Shown here piece after piece: positions 1 to 9,949 of a stretch of DNA of 64,000 nt; the stretch's first letter is position 1, and every line of letters starts with the position of its first letter. This stretch comes from Porphyridium purpureum (lineage: Eukaryota > Rhodophyta > Bangiophyceae > Porphyridiales > Porphyridiaceae), in NCBI GenBank assembly GCA_008690995.1, contig VRMN01000002.1:1984001-2048000 (forward strand), read 5' to 3'. The position numbers were made by a program, and so were the translations under genes. The notes under the pieces are model-generated. The model was given only the letters and a program-made list of their open reading frames with translations, did no database searches and had not been told where the DNA came from.

Positions 1-356
1 CCCTCAACCAGACCCGCAATATCGACAAAGTCAATTACGGCAGGCGTCACTTTGACCGACTTGTTGATCAGCTTGAGCTTCTCCAAGCGCGGGTCCGGCA
101 CAGCGACAACGCCGACGTTGGGCTCGATGGTACAAAACGGAAAGTTGGCGGCCTGAGCATTGCCATTCTCCACAATCGCATTGAACAGCGTCGACTTGCC
201 AACATTGGGTAGCCCCACAATGCCGGTCTGCAACTTCATGTGGATAGCCGTCCCGCATATCGCGCGGCGCGCCCTCGCTGCGCCTGTCGATGACACCGCC
301 AATACATTTCGTGCAGACGCCCGCAATACCGGGACCGCGTGATGGAAGCACACCAT
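1..356 (-). CDS. ychF: YchF/Obg-like ATPase, organellar type (5' part; runs off the window)
   Basis: Translation-associated P-loop ATPase of the YchF/OLA1 family. The ATG at 356 gives a leader of about 39 residues rich in Arg, Ala and Ser with no acidic residues, then the body begins [17 protein letters not shown]. Walker A (GLPNVGKS) lies at about residues 48-55 and the DxxG-like motif FVDIAGL near the window edge. The sequence [12 protein letters not shown] is diagnostic of YchF. An in-frame stop lies 20 codons above the ATG, so the leader is bounded. The bacterial-style sequence plus leader suggests a plastid or mitochondrial enzyme rather than the cytosolic OLA1; which organelle is not decided. 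It is divergent from BUD13 with a 103 bp spacer. The 3' part lies outside the window. Confidence 0.9.
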   Translation of the reverse strand, partial: MVCFHHAVPVLRASARNVLAVSSTGAARARRAICGTAIHMKLQTGIVGLPNVGKSTLFNAIVENGNAQAANFPFCTIEPNVGVVAVPDPRLEKLKLINKSVKVTPAVIDFVDIAGLVE

Positions 357-459
357 ACCAACGATATTCTCCTCTACAACGACCACGCAATCCCTCTGCG
401 TCCGAGATCTCCCTCACGACGTTCCGCCGGCGTCGGCAGCGACTGGACAAGCGCGCGAG

Positions 460-1098
460 ATGCATGGCAAGAAGCGACGACGCAGAACAGGGTCGGTCCG
501 CGTGATAGATGACGAGGACGAGGACGCGCCAGCGCTCGGCGTCGAGAAACTTGCGCGCGACCGGGGGATCTCTAGCAGACACGTCGAGCCGCGCAGTTCA
601 AAGGATGGTGTGAACGCGGGCGAGAAAGGTTGGAAGCGCGATGGACAGCTTGAGCAGGACATGCACGTAGTATATCAAAGCCAAGCGATAGGTCCATTAC
701 CGCACAGCGATGATCGGCATGAGTCAGTGGAAGCTGTGTACGAAGACATCGACGCTGCGGTAGTGGTGGCAGTGGAGGAGGCAGCTGCAGGTGGGTCGGT
801 GCGTGTATCGGGGACGTCAGCGAACAGAGCCGAAAAGGAGCGCAAGAGCGAAATTGAAATTGAGTTTCACGACCCGATGGCCGCACTGGACAGCGCTCAT
901 CAGAATAGCGAAGCTGGGCGGCAGAAGAGAACGGCATGGCGAGAAGCGGCCATGAACAATCGGTTCGGAATCCTGCCGGGCCCCAATTGGGATGGCGTCG
1001 TCCGTGGAAATGGGTTTGAGCAGCGGCTCTTTGCGAGAAAAATCCGAGCAGATGTCCGGCGTGACGCTAGACATCGTTTCCAGACGTCAGATATGTAA
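460..1098 (+). CDS. BUD13: BUD13 homologue, pre-mRNA RES complex subunit
   Basis: Spliceosome-associated subunit of the retention and splicing (RES) complex, nuclear. The 212-residue protein opens with a basic patch followed by VRVIDDEDED, matching the early RxxDDD element of BUD13. It ends with the conserved block NRFGILPGPNWDGVVRGNGF, then EQRLFARK and a closing SDM, which is the family signature. The middle is charged and probably disordered. Length is close to yeast Bud13 (266) and far below the human protein (619). The ATG at 460 is the first in frame and lies 103 bp from the divergent YchF start, so the spacer must hold both promoters. Confidence 0.9.
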   Translation: MHGKKRRRRTGSVRVIDDEDEDAPALGVEKLARDRGISSRHVEPRSSKDGVNAGEKGWKRDGQLEQDMHVVYQSQAIGPLPHSDDRHESVEAVYEDIDAAVVVAVEEAAAGGSVRVSGTSANRAEKERKSEIEIEFHDPMAALDSAHQNSEAGRQKRTAWREAAMNNRFGILPGPNWDGVVRGNGFEQRLFARKIRADVRRDARHRFQTSDM

Positions 1099-1223
1099 CA
1101 TTTGCCTGATGAACATAAATTTACTAACGATTTCGTTAACCTCAGTTTGGTTACGGGAGAACTTGTCTTGGTGGCTTTTGCAACATAGGTCGCTCGGCCT
1201 GTCCTGTGGCGTCGGCATTCACG

Positions 1224-2528
1224 ATGCTGCCGTTGGAGTGGACTTCCGTGTCCTTTGTCGGGCAGAACGGCATCAATGGTCACCGTGGTCATTCCGAGTG
1301 GTGGATAAGAACGCAGCCGGGATCCGCACGCACAAACCGGCGTTCTTGCACATCCGCGCAAGCCAGCGTTGAGAAAAGTGACGACAAAGCCGCCATCTCG
1401 CTGGGTGGAAAGCTGCAATTGCGCACGCCTGTGGTCTTGGCGCCCATGGCCGGGATAACAAACTGGCCCTTTCGCTCTCTGTGCCGCGAATTCGCACACA
1501 ATGATGGCCTGTTTGTTTCCGAAATGGTGCTGGCGTCGGGCCTGGTGGACGAGGGCGGCAACGCGGAGAAAACAGCCATGATTGGCGCTTTCCACGAGTC
1601 CGAATCCCCGCGAAGTATTCAATTGTATGGCACGGAACCGGAATTGCTTCGTCGGGCTGTGCGAAGGCTGATTGAGGATGAACACACACGTGTTGACTCC
1701 ATTGATCTGAACTTTGGCTGCCCAATGAAGAAGATCACTTCCAAAGGCGGTGGCGCGGCAATACCAGCAGACCCTCAGAAATTGCGAGACATTGTGAATG
1801 CCGTCGTGCAAGAGGCAAGTCGCGCTGATGCACCCCGAAATGTTCCCATCACTGCGAAATTTCGGCTTGGACTGAGTGCCGAGCTTGGCGACACGTTCCT
1901 CGATTGTGGCAGGGCATGTGAAGACGCAGGCATTGCAATGGTCGGGCTGCACGCTCGGTACGCTGACCAGATGTACAGCGGTGAGGCAGACTGGTCCAAA
2001 ATCCGAACGCTACAGGAGGCGCTGACAATCCCGGTGCTTGGGAATGGTGACATATGGACTGCGCATGACATGCACCAAATGATGGAACAGACGGGCTGCG
2101 CGGGCGTTATCATTGGACGCGGATGTCTTGGACGGCCGTGGCTGTTTGCAGAGCTGCATGCCGCGTGGAATGGAGATACCGAGATGTCTGCAGGGGCTCT
2201 TTCTGTTGCCATGATTGCTTCAACTATGCTGCGACACACCCACCGGGCACGGGACTGGTTTTGCAATACGTACGGCCTTCCAGAAATTCGTGTTGTAGAG
2301 TCCATGCGGAAGCACTTTAGGTACTATTGTGGCTTCCTCGAGAGCCGGCGAACGGCGAGCAACAAGACTGCACCACTGTTGTCTGAAGTGAATCGTGTGA
2401 GCACATTTGACGAGGTCGAAGCATTCTGCTTGCGCCTAAGTCACAGCGATGATATAACCTTAAATCACGAGGTGCTAGCAAACCCACATTTAATTCACAA
2501 GTTGAACCGCAAGGGCCTTTCTTCTTGA
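1224..2528 (+). CDS. tRNA-dihydrouridine synthase, bacterial DusB-like, probably organellar
   Basis: FMN enzyme that reduces uridine to dihydrouridine in tRNA D-loops. The 434-residue protein has a leader of about 60 residues (start at the first ATG, 1224; the frame is open from a GTG at 1206). Next come the TIM-barrel motifs: VLAPMAGITN (FMN), NFGCPMKK with the catalytic Cys, ITAKFRLG with the flavin-binding Lys, HARYADQMYSGEADW with the His, VLGNGDI and GVIIGRGCLGRPW. Only the FMN barrel and a helical C-terminus are present, with no zinc finger. Similarity is to bacterial DusB more than to eukaryotic cytosolic Dus1-4, and the basic leader fits import into plastid or mitochondrion. Confidence 0.88.
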   Translation: MLPLEWTSVSFVGQNGINGHRGHSEWWIRTQPGSARTNRRSCTSAQASVEKSDDKAAISLGGKLQLRTPVVLAPMAGITNWPFRSLCREFAHNDGLFVSEMVLASGLVDEGGNAEKTAMIGAFHESESPRSIQLYGTEPELLRRAVRRLIEDEHTRVDSIDLNFGCPMKKITSKGGGAAIPADPQKLRDIVNAVVQEASRADAPRNVPITAKFRLGLSAELGDTFLDCGRACEDAGIAMVGLHARYADQMYSGEADWSKIRTLQEALTIPVLGNGDIWTAHDMHQMMEQTGCAGVIIGRGCLGRPWLFAELHAAWNGDTEMSAGALSVAMIASTMLRHTHRARDWFCNTYGLPEIRVVESMRKHFRYYCGFLESRRTASNKTAPLLSEVNRVSTFDEVEAFCLRLSHSDDITLNHEVLANPHLIHKLNRKGLSS

Positions 2529-3751
2529 ACTCGCTCGGAATACGGAAAGATCGCGCGGCTCTCTTCTGTTGGGTTGCTTTTCATGTCAATGCTTGGTGCA
2601 ATGGCCGGTGGCTCGTGCTTGCGCCGTTGGCGTGAGATCGTGCAGGCTTTGCATTCCTAGAAGCTGATCATTGACACAACTCTCACGCTCACAAGATCAA
2701 AACTTCCGTAATTGCAAATACCGCTGTCGAGAGCGTCCAGCATGAGCTGGCAAGGAAGATTCACAACGTGCAGTGGGTGTCACAATTTCCAAACGCGACG
2801 GTTGAGAGCTGTTCCAGAATATTAGCCCAGAGATCATCCTTTCGTGCTGCACAGGAAGGCGAGACCAAACCAGCAAGTCTTTCCAACGTAACAGTCCACC
2901 CATTTGGTGCGCATGCCACTCATATGCAGTGTCTTGATTCTTAATGGCTTCATTCGCGCCCGCTTGATAATCCATCAACTGGCAGTACTGCTGTTGCACT
3001 GGAACTCGCGCACCATTACCCCTGCCCTGAATATATGTCCCGCGACATGACCGTGATGTGGCCTGCACAGAAAATTGTCGCTCTGAGCGACTACAGGCTC
3101 AAGCCAGAAGATCTTGCGCTCAAATTATTCCATGTCCATAGAAGAAGACATGGATCTTTTCACTGCGTGACCTGAGATTCCTTCTCGCCATGATGAAACG
3201 ACGCTTCACATTCTGTGCTTTCGAGCGAAGCGCTCTCGACTGCATCCGCGTCTCCATAAGCAAGGCGAGAAGACAATACACATCAAGCACTGGTGGTGGC
3301 GCCTCAAGTACCTGGTAGGTCAGTCGCTAGCTCATCGTGCGCTCGTTCCACGATGCTCAACGATGTCCACAATGTGATCAAGGAAGGCGTTGCTTTTTGT
3401 CATGTTTCGCTTGTGCGACTTGAGCGCGACTGAAAGCTCTTTCCGAACGTTTGCGGATGGCTACTAATATCATCTTTCGCACACGACAGCAGAAAAACAT
3501 TTCGTCATGAAGCCCAAGTGCCCACGACCAGCCTGCTCCGCGTCTGCCATGAACGCCAAGCTGCCGAAATCCAAGCACGCGGATCGGCTTATCGGTTTAT
3601 ATCGAACGCCTACTAAAATGTACATGTTTGCAGATACAAAATGCAAACGGTTTCTCTCAGGATGAAGGAGCGTGCGAACTTTTCGCAAACTTGACTCACG
3701 TCTCGCGGCCTGGAAGAGGTGGCAAGGTGTGCGCGTTCCGGTGAGAATGAC
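2529..3751. other. Spacer of 1.2 kb without a recognisable gene
   Basis: No coding frame here shows a known domain. A reverse-strand frame at 2697-3068 lacks an ATG start and any family feature. The distal end (3589-3598) carries one copy of the box TTATCGGTTT, 154 bp above the ATG of the PWWP gene. Confidence 0.5.
3589..3598 (-). promoter_or_regulatory. AAACCGATAA box, copy 1
   Basis: Reads TTATCGGTTT on the plus strand. The same 10-mer recurs at 6082 and 41744. It lies 154 bp upstream of the PWWP-protein ATG. Function is inferred only from recurrence and position. Confidence 0.4.
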
Positions 3752-5278
3752 ATGGGCGGAACGCATTCCGATCCGGAGAGCGCGGACTCGATCCGCATCC
3801 CTAAACTGAAGAATGTGCGGACCACATTGAGACATGAAGCGCGGCCTTCATCAAAAGCCGAGAAGGACCCATCTTTGCCAGACACCACCACATGGTCCGG
3901 GCACGAAGCACTGGAACAAGGTTTGGAGAACGACGAAGCCCTTGAGGCTGAGCAGGCTGCCGTGGAGTTGGCGAGAGCTGCGAAGTCGCGGTTGCAAAGC
4001 AGAGTCAAGGCAGGGTTCACAACCAAAAAGAATGGCAGTCGAAGCGTTGACGTAGCGTCTTCAAAGAGGTCCGCGAAGGCCGTCGCCGCGACAAAGAACA
4101 ACTTGGAGCGGGCGCTTGCCGAAGTGTCACATACCGTGAATGATGAAAATGCGCAAGCTATGTCTGAGGAAGTCAAAGTTGCGTCGACAAGAAAACGGAT
4201 TTTGAAAGTTGTCGTGAGAGTCGCAGGAGAGCACATGGTAGAAGATGACTCTCCGTGCGATGACGACCAGGACCTTGCGCCGCGTAAGGTCGCCAAGAAA
4301 GCCAACTTGAAAAGCAAAGTGGAGGAAGTCGCCTCGTCGCGAGCGGTATCCGTTGGCTTGCAAGAAAATACTTACGTTTTTGCCAAATGCGGCGACTTTC
4401 CATGGTGGCCGGCACAAGTGGTGGCAGCTAGCAAGGCTGGGTATACGAGAAAGAGCAGAAAAACCGGTGAGCTCGAGTATTTCTGTGTGTTTTTCGAGCA
4501 TCCGAGGCAGAGCGCGTGGCTCGAAATAGATCAAATTAAGCCCTATTCTGAAGCAGAGACCGCCAAGATTGTGAAAAACAAGCCTTTGCTCACAGAGAAC
4601 CCCAATTTAGTTCCTGGAATCAGGGAGCTACAGGCATTCATGGAGATGTCGCGAAATGTGTCCATGACAGACAAGAAGAGTACCATGCACCGAGTGGCGG
4701 GATCATCAGCATCATCCGGAAAGAAGATAAAGGATACCGGCACGGTATCGTCTCGTGCGGATTCCCGTACTTCCAGAGCTGCAACGGTATCTGCCGGGGC
4801 AAAAGCAGTTAAGAAGAGGAAAATGCGAAAGTTCAACGAAGCTCCTTGTGCGCGGTGCCTCAGTGACCGATGTGTAGTTGAAAACACATCAAAGCCTCTT
4901 CTACTTGCCGATCGCAAGATTCCGGTGAGATGCACTCTGTGCCACCTGGAATTTTACACGTACATTCAGACGGAAGAAGAGGAACGAAATGATCGGGAAG
5001 GTTTGCCGCTCGGGTGGACAGACGCGTACGTCCGCGCGATTCGTGGGTACGGGTGGTATGAAGATCCGCCGCCAAACTATGTGCGGTTGAGGTACACGCC
5101 ACACGTTGATCCACTAAAACCCGCTGGCATGGGATTCTTGGCGCCGGGTGCAGGATGGGAGTATCGTGAGGGCGGTTCGAAGTACGGAATGGAGCCCAAT
5201 GCTGTAGACTCTGCCGTCCCGGCCGGTATGATGGGCCCTGGTGTCCAGGATGGAAGTGTAAATCAAGCCAGAACGTGA
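3752..5278 (+). CDS. PWWP-domain nuclear protein with Cys-rich C-terminal half
   Basis: Predicted chromatin reader. From the first ATG (3752; the frame opens at a GTG at 3719) the protein has 508 residues. The N-terminal 200 residues are Lys/Glu-rich and disordered with nuclear-localisation-like clusters. A PWWP domain follows (about residues 205-270): TYVFAKCGDFPWWPAQVV, then YFCVFFEHPRQSAWLEI, the expected beta-barrel core in which PWWP itself is conserved. About 100 residues later a Cys pattern CxxC-x4-C and CTLC may bind one zinc ion. The C-terminal 120 residues are rich in Gly, Pro and aromatics and match nothing I recognise. PWWP domains bind methylated histone tails and DNA; the target is unknown. 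It is convergent with SRP19 (136 bp apart). Confidence 0.8.
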   Translation: MGGTHSDPESADSIRIPKLKNVRTTLRHEARPSSKAEKDPSLPDTTTWSGHEALEQGLENDEALEAEQAAVELARAAKSRLQSRVKAGFTTKKNGSRSVDVASSKRSAKAVAATKNNLERALAEVSHTVNDENAQAMSEEVKVASTRKRILKVVVRVAGEHMVEDDSPCDDDQDLAPRKVAKKANLKSKVEEVASSRAVSVGLQENTYVFAKCGDFPWWPAQVVAASKAGYTRKSRKTGELEYFCVFFEHPRQSAWLEIDQIKPYSEAETAKIVKNKPLLTENPNLVPGIRELQAFMEMSRNVSMTDKKSTMHRVAGSSASSGKKIKDTGTVSSRADSRTSRAATVSAGAKAVKKRKMRKFNEAPCARCLSDRCVVENTSKPLLLADRKIPVRCTLCHLEFYTYIQTEEEERNDREGLPLGWTDAYVRAIRGYGWYEDPPPNYVRLRYTPHVDPLKPAGMGFLAPGAGWEYREGGSKYGMEPNAVDSAVPAGMMGPGVQDGSVNQART

Positions 5279-5414
5279 AAGAGCACACGAAGCGTCTTCG
5301 ATAGTCTGTGAGGCCAAAAGATGTGGAAAGAAAGAAGAAATGATATTGTAGGGGAAAAGCGGACACTGCTTTCTTCACGAATCCAGGTAATCGCTCATCG
5401 CCTCATTTCTGAGC

Positions 5415-6056
5415 TTATCTCTTTTTCCCCTTCTTCTTGTTCGCTGCGGCTGACGAGCCTGCCGCTTTCCCGTCGGCCGTCTTCGTCACCCCGAGGCTGA
5501 CGAGCGACATCGGGTCTCCGTGCTTCTCCAAACTACCGTTTCGTGCGCGAAAGTCCGCGAACGCGAGGGCGATATGGCGGTACAAGCTCTTCCTGCTTTC
5601 TATGTTGGGCATCAGTGGCTCCTTGTTTGCTCCGTCATCCTTGTACAACTTGACGCGAACACGGCCACGTGAGAAAAAGTCGCGCGAGTATGTCTTGTTC
5701 AGCTCAAGTTTAGCCACAATGCCGAGTTCACTGCAGATCTTGAAGATCTCGATCGCATGCGGAGAAATCACGGCGATATCCGAGCCCACTTTCCGCCCCT
5801 CGGCCTGTGTTTTTCTCTTGTCTAGGTACGCCGGATAGATCACTACCCACCGTGACGCGTCTACTGCTGCGGGCCCCGCTTTCTCTCCCGTATCAGGCGC
5901 AACCCCAGGCTCAGCCACAGGCACCGCTGCCGCAGGAGCACCAGCAGCACCGGCAGCACCGGCAGCACCGGCAGCAGACGACGATGATCCGCTTGCCATC
6001 ACGCTCTTCGCTCTCCTCTTCCTGCGCTCTACTTCCGGCGCCGACACACGGCACAT
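5415..6056 (-). CDS. SRP19: Signal recognition particle 19 kDa protein
   Basis: Binds SRP RNA helices 6 and 8 and primes SRP54 binding; assembled in the nucleolus and active in the cytosol. The frame encodes 213 residues from ATG 6056. A second ATG at 5999 would remove 19 basic residues, and either is possible. An Ala/Gly-rich linker precedes the SRP19 fold: WVVIYPAYLDKRKTQAEGRK (the canonical start of the domain), a central FSRGRVRVKLYKDDG element, and a helix ending at LAFADFRARNG. The tail is Lys-rich (NKKKGKKR), as usual for SRP19. It is divergent from the aspartic protease gene, with only 107 bp between the two starts. Confidence 0.92.
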   Translation of the reverse strand: MCRVSAPEVERRKRRAKSVMASGSSSSAAGAAGAAGAAGAPAAAVPVAEPGVAPDTGEKAGPAAVDASRWVVIYPAYLDKRKTQAEGRKVGSDIAVISPHAIEIFKICSELGIVAKLELNKTYSRDFFSRGRVRVKLYKDDGANKEPLMPNIESRKSLYRHIALAFADFRARNGSLEKHGDPMSLVSLGVTKTADGKAAGSSAAANKKKGKKR

Positions 6057-6062
6057 GTATCC

Positions 6063-6091
6063 CTATCGGTTCATCTGGTTTAAACCGATAA
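6063..6091. promoter_or_regulatory. Inverted repeat in the SRP19 / aspartic protease promoter, with AAACCGATAA box copy 2
   Basis: TATCGGTT (6064-6071) and AAACCGATAA (6082-6091) form an inverted repeat around a 10 bp centre, inside the 107 bp spacer between two divergent genes. The right arm is identical to the box seen at 3589 and 41744. A dyad between divergent starts suits a symmetric factor acting on both genes; this is inference. Confidence 0.5.
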
Positions 6092-6163
6092 CTTTTGACG
6101 TCGCAAGTGCCGTCACTAGAACTGTGCCTCACGTCGCGTCTTCCCGGAGAAACACATGGGAAG

Positions 6164-7546
6164 ATGGCGTGCGCGCGCCGCCGAAAGGCGCCACTGGCGT
6201 TGGTGTGCGCAGCGCTGGTACTGCAGGTATTCCTCCAACGCCTCGTGCTGTCATCCGGCTCTTCAGCCGTGATTAAACTGCCGCTCGTCAAGAGATATGC
6301 CGTGCACGGCGGTACTCACCTTGGACGCCTGGCGATGCCGGAAAGCTTGATGATCCGGCGATTAGATGGCAGTCACAAAGCGATTTCGATCGTATCGCAA
6401 TTGCACGGAGGCTTCCGGCTCGGCGTCTTTTATATGCAAGTCGAGGTTGATGGCCTCCAGGTGCACGTGCATGTGGATACTGGCTCGGCTGCCCTGGCTG
6501 TGCCATTCATGCAATCATCCTTGTCAAGCACCACTGAGAGCTCTGTACAGTGCAACGCCGATGTGTGCCAGGGCAAGACCGACAGGTGCCGAATCTCGAG
6601 CAAGTGCGGAGGTTGTGGCGAATTTCGAGGCTGTTGTGCAAAGCAGAACGTGTCGCAATGTGCTTTCAACGTCCGGTACGCTGACGGTTCCAGTCTCGAT
6701 GGACATGTGCTACGAGGCGCTCTGAAAATTGGGAGCCTGCAAGCACCCGTGTACTACGGAGGCATTCAATCACAGACCACCAACTTTGCACGCGAAAACG
6801 TCACCGGCATTTTCGGACTCGCGCCTGCCGATCACGTGTGCTACCCGAATTGCCACAGAGCCCCGTTCGCAGAATTTGTTGAACAATCAAAAATTGACAA
6901 CGTATTTGCCATGTGCCTTGCGGCTGACGGCGGCGTGCTAAGTATCGGTGGCCTCGACCGGTCGATGGTAAATCTTCGTGAAGAGCCGGTGCACTGGATT
7001 CCGTACGACACGTCCGCGGATGTGTTTTCGATCGGCCGCTGCAACGGCATCAAAGTGGGCGATGTGATTATCGACATGAGTCACACTCCAACGAATCGGA
7101 TTTTGGTGGACAGCGGCACCACGCTAATCGTAGTGCCGACCAGCCTGTGGCGCCCAATCGAGAAAGCCTTTACCTCTAAATACTGCAGCGTTGTCAATGC
7201 TTGCAATACAACTGAAAAGTGGTTGTATCCGATGGGCTGCTACGAGCAGGAGCGTTCTTCCTTTGGCGGTTTTCCTACGCTCGAATTCAAACTTGCTGAC
7301 GGACATGTGCTCAAATTAGAACCAGAGATCTACATGGTCCCAGTGACACTCAATGGCAAAAAGTATACATGCTTTGGTGTCCAGGCGCAAGACTTGGGAC
7401 ACAGCAGCATCATTTTTGGAAACGTTCTCATGCAAAAGTACCTCACCGTTTTCGACCGCATGACGCACAAGATCGGATTCGGTTGGCCTGGCCACGCTTG
7501 TAGAGCGAACAATGAAAGCACATTGACAGCGTCCAAGTTTCCGTAA
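6164..7546 (+). CDS. Secreted or vacuolar pepsin-family aspartic protease
   Basis: A1-family endopeptidase of 460 residues. Start is the first ATG (6164). It begins with a basic stretch and a hydrophobic core (LALVCAALVLQVFLQRLVL) typical of a signal peptide. The two catalytic motifs are DTGS (Asp about 105) and DSGTT (Asp about 316). Between them lies a Cys-rich insertion (CNADVC, CRISSKCGGCG, CC) followed by VRYADGSS. This Cys-rich flap is seen in plant nepenthesins and in protist plasmepsin V relatives, and presumably forms disulfides in the secretory route. The C-terminus carries the usual LTVFDRMTHKIGFG lobe closure. No membrane anchor or GPI signal is evident. Substrate unknown. Confidence 0.9.
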   Translation: MACARRRKAPLALVCAALVLQVFLQRLVLSSGSSAVIKLPLVKRYAVHGGTHLGRLAMPESLMIRRLDGSHKAISIVSQLHGGFRLGVFYMQVEVDGLQVHVHVDTGSAALAVPFMQSSLSSTTESSVQCNADVCQGKTDRCRISSKCGGCGEFRGCCAKQNVSQCAFNVRYADGSSLDGHVLRGALKIGSLQAPVYYGGIQSQTTNFARENVTGIFGLAPADHVCYPNCHRAPFAEFVEQSKIDNVFAMCLAADGGVLSIGGLDRSMVNLREEPVHWIPYDTSADVFSIGRCNGIKVGDVIIDMSHTPTNRILVDSGTTLIVVPTSLWRPIEKAFTSKYCSVVNACNTTEKWLYPMGCYEQERSSFGGFPTLEFKLADGHVLKLEPEIYMVPVTLNGKKYTCFGVQAQDLGHSSIIFGNVLMQKYLTVFDRMTHKIGFGWPGHACRANNESTLTASKFP

Positions 7547-7616
7547 TTTTCGAGTGTAGACAGCAACTGGCCATATAAGCTCGTACCCAAGCAATCTTTG
7601 TTCTGTTTCTGGTGCC

Positions 7617-8433
7617 CTATCGACGGCACTTGCGAGTGTCGATTTCGTCCATGACCACCCCAACGTGCAAATGAGTTTTGCAACCTGGCCTATCCCTGTA
7701 GGTCTCAACCAATTTCCAAAGGGTTGCGTACATGTCAGGGCTCGATGCGTCCACTTTTCCTACAATCACCCAGCCCTTCTCTAGACACTCTACGACTGAA
7801 TGGCCCTGCGCAGTCATCTTGCTTGGCACCAGAGCAAACTTGCAAAAATAGTGGTATGGATTCCGCCCGTCATGCAAGTCTATCATCCAGACAAACCACT
7901 CGTCATCGCAATACTCTCGCAGCACATTCGCCGGCACGTGCCATCGCCATGCGCCGAAGGAAAGGCAGCAGCCGGCACTTCCTTTCGTGGCCTGGCACCA
8001 AATCGCTCCTCGCAGGTCTGCGTCCCGACGGCGGCTCGTCACATAGCGCCCTCGGTAATTCGTTCGGTGCACCAAGTACATCCTTGACTAACCCAACGCA
8101 GCGCGCACGTCCCAGTCCAACACCGCGGCAACGTCTTGGTATCCGTCCTTGCCGCCCCTCGAGCCCTGGAGAAGGTGAGACTCGTCGCGTGCACGTCTCG
8201 CGGCTTTTGACCTACGTTTTTACCAGGCCGAAGGGGCGCCTGGAAATCGTGCCGAGCAGGAAAGGGGTCGCACGTGCTTGAAGGGTCGCGATTGTGTGAG
8301 TTGAAACCAGCGATGTAATGATTCGGCGTCTCTGGTCAAGGACAGAAGGACGACACGTCCTCACCGGAGCGCGGCGTGTGCGGCGTTTGAAATGATTTCC
8401 CGAGTGCGGCGACACTTTGGCAGGTTCGCGCAT
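7617..8433 (-). CDS. Tentative multi-exon gene, unknown protein
   Basis: Not recognised. The best part is the frame 7617 to about 7950, whose composition looks like a real folded domain (for example EWFVWMIDLHDGRNPYHYF and GWVIVGKVDASSPDMY). It is open to an ATG at 8081, but the first 40 residues look like intron or UTR. Upstream on the same strand a frame from ATG 8433 reads like a mitochondrial presequence (Arg-rich, no acid until late). A possible middle exon (about 8093-8166) reads GGKDGYQDVAAVLDWDVRAA between a CTTCTCCAG acceptor and a GTTAGT donor. Joining the three in phase is possible but the third acceptor is ambiguous. Treat only the 3' frame as supported. Confidence 0.35.
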
Positions 8434-8454
8434 GAAGCGAAGCCATTTGTGCAA

Positions 8455-9893
8455 GCGCTAGACGCTCAATTGATTTCGCACTTGGACTTGAATCACGGGC
8501 TACGTGCGGTGTTCAAGCCCGACGTGGTACAATAATATCAATGTTTAGCAGGTTGCGGCGAGCCATCGTCGCACACATCAAGGAAAGCCGCTGAGTCCCG
8601 AAAATGCATGGCACATGCAGAAGCACTGCTTTCGGTGTGCGGCGTGTACTATTATCTCTTGCTGAGCGTGCAGATCGATGCCGTGCCCTTTTGCACAGAG
8701 CTGGTCGCACTTCGCTCGGGCCAACACACGCACTCCATCGCGTGTTTGAGAAAGCCCTCATCTGCGACACCGCGCGAGCCTGGATTGCTGATTTTTGGCT
8801 GTTTGGGGACTATATCGACGCGGAATTTACGCACAGCGCCCTGCGTGTAGACATCTTGGCCGGGGAGTATCGAAGGTCCGCTGTGTTTCCAAAGGGCTGA
8901 TAGGGACGACGAGCCCTGCAACATCAGCAGGACTGAGGCGCTTCAGGTAGCTCGGTGTGCGTACGTGCCATGAGGGCGTTTGTTTCTCATGTGGTCTGTC
9001 AGCGGAAATCCCTTACAAGCAATTGCTCCAGTGCGCAAAATTCGTTCCACGTCGCACGTTGCCCCTAGCGCGACATGCAGATCGGTCGCCCATCCCTACA
9101 GATAGCATTGCGCAAAATCCGTGAGTTCGAGCGGAAGGTGCAGGCTGCCACGGCGATTGTTGCTGATTTGTGGAATGTACGTCATAGTACAAATGGATAC
9201 CGCCCATTTATCTCCGCGTTACTCAGAATTTGAGCGCGCTGCTGAGAAACATTCTTTCGTGATCGCATACGTGACAACGCGGAACCTGTCTTCCTCCACG
9301 GGGTTTTGATCCCTTCTTCTGCAAGTGCATGTTCTTGTCCTCGTGCTTGCGCGTGAGAGCACGCAACATGCCTCTTGTGCGCAACTCACCGCAGGCGCAA
9401 GCGACACTGTGCAAGCAGCAGGCGCTGATGCTTTTTGGAAGCCTGACATGGACTTTCTGTCGCTCATGTCGACAACCTGAATGTTGAAAAGAATCTTCAG
9501 TCGTGAGTAGCCTGCCGTAGCTTGAACATTACATGGGTGGCCGGAAACAGTGCATGGCCATACGCAATGAAAATGGGAGCTAGCATTGCTTCGAGACCGT
9601 GCAGCTAGATTGCAAAGGATCGCCGAACATCTGAGTGCAACGAGGATGAATGCGCAGCACCTGTGAGTCTCTGAAAGCCGAGCGTGCGCTTTGTGAACGC
9701 ATGGTCTACGGCAAGACGCCTCTCAGAGTTCGTCCAAACTTTACTCTTTAAACGAATACTTTGCTTCGACAAAAAAGGGTGCGACTCGTTGCCGCGCTGC
9801 TCGGCCTGCCCAGCGCGGTCTGTGAGTGACTGCTTCCATGACGCATGCTCAATACCTTACCGCCTCATCACGAATTAGGTGAGCTTGAGAGGG
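8455..9893. other. Gene-poor spacer of about 1.4 kb
   Basis: No frame has a recognisable domain, and short frames on both strands overlap without a clear winner. No RNA gene was recognised. It may hold the promoter of the tentative gene on the left and distal elements for the TATA-driven frame on the right. Confidence 0.4.
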
Positions 9894-9902
9894 CTATATA
9901 AG
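9894..9902 (+). promoter_or_regulatory. TATA box
   Basis: CTATATAAG sits 56 bp above an ATG at 9950, a normal TATA-to-start distance with a short leader. TATA-like sequences are otherwise rare in spacers of this window. Confidence 0.5.
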
Positions 9903-9949
9903 TCCGTGACTTCATTTGTCGTTGACCGTATTTTTCATCGGACCCAGCA

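Noticed and set aside
900-1952. 350-codon open frame on the minus strand
   Set aside because: Antisense to BUD13 and the dihydrouridine synthase, with no domain.
2697-3068. Minus-strand frame of 123 codons in the 1.2 kb spacer
   Set aside because: No ATG start, no motif, and low-complexity ends.
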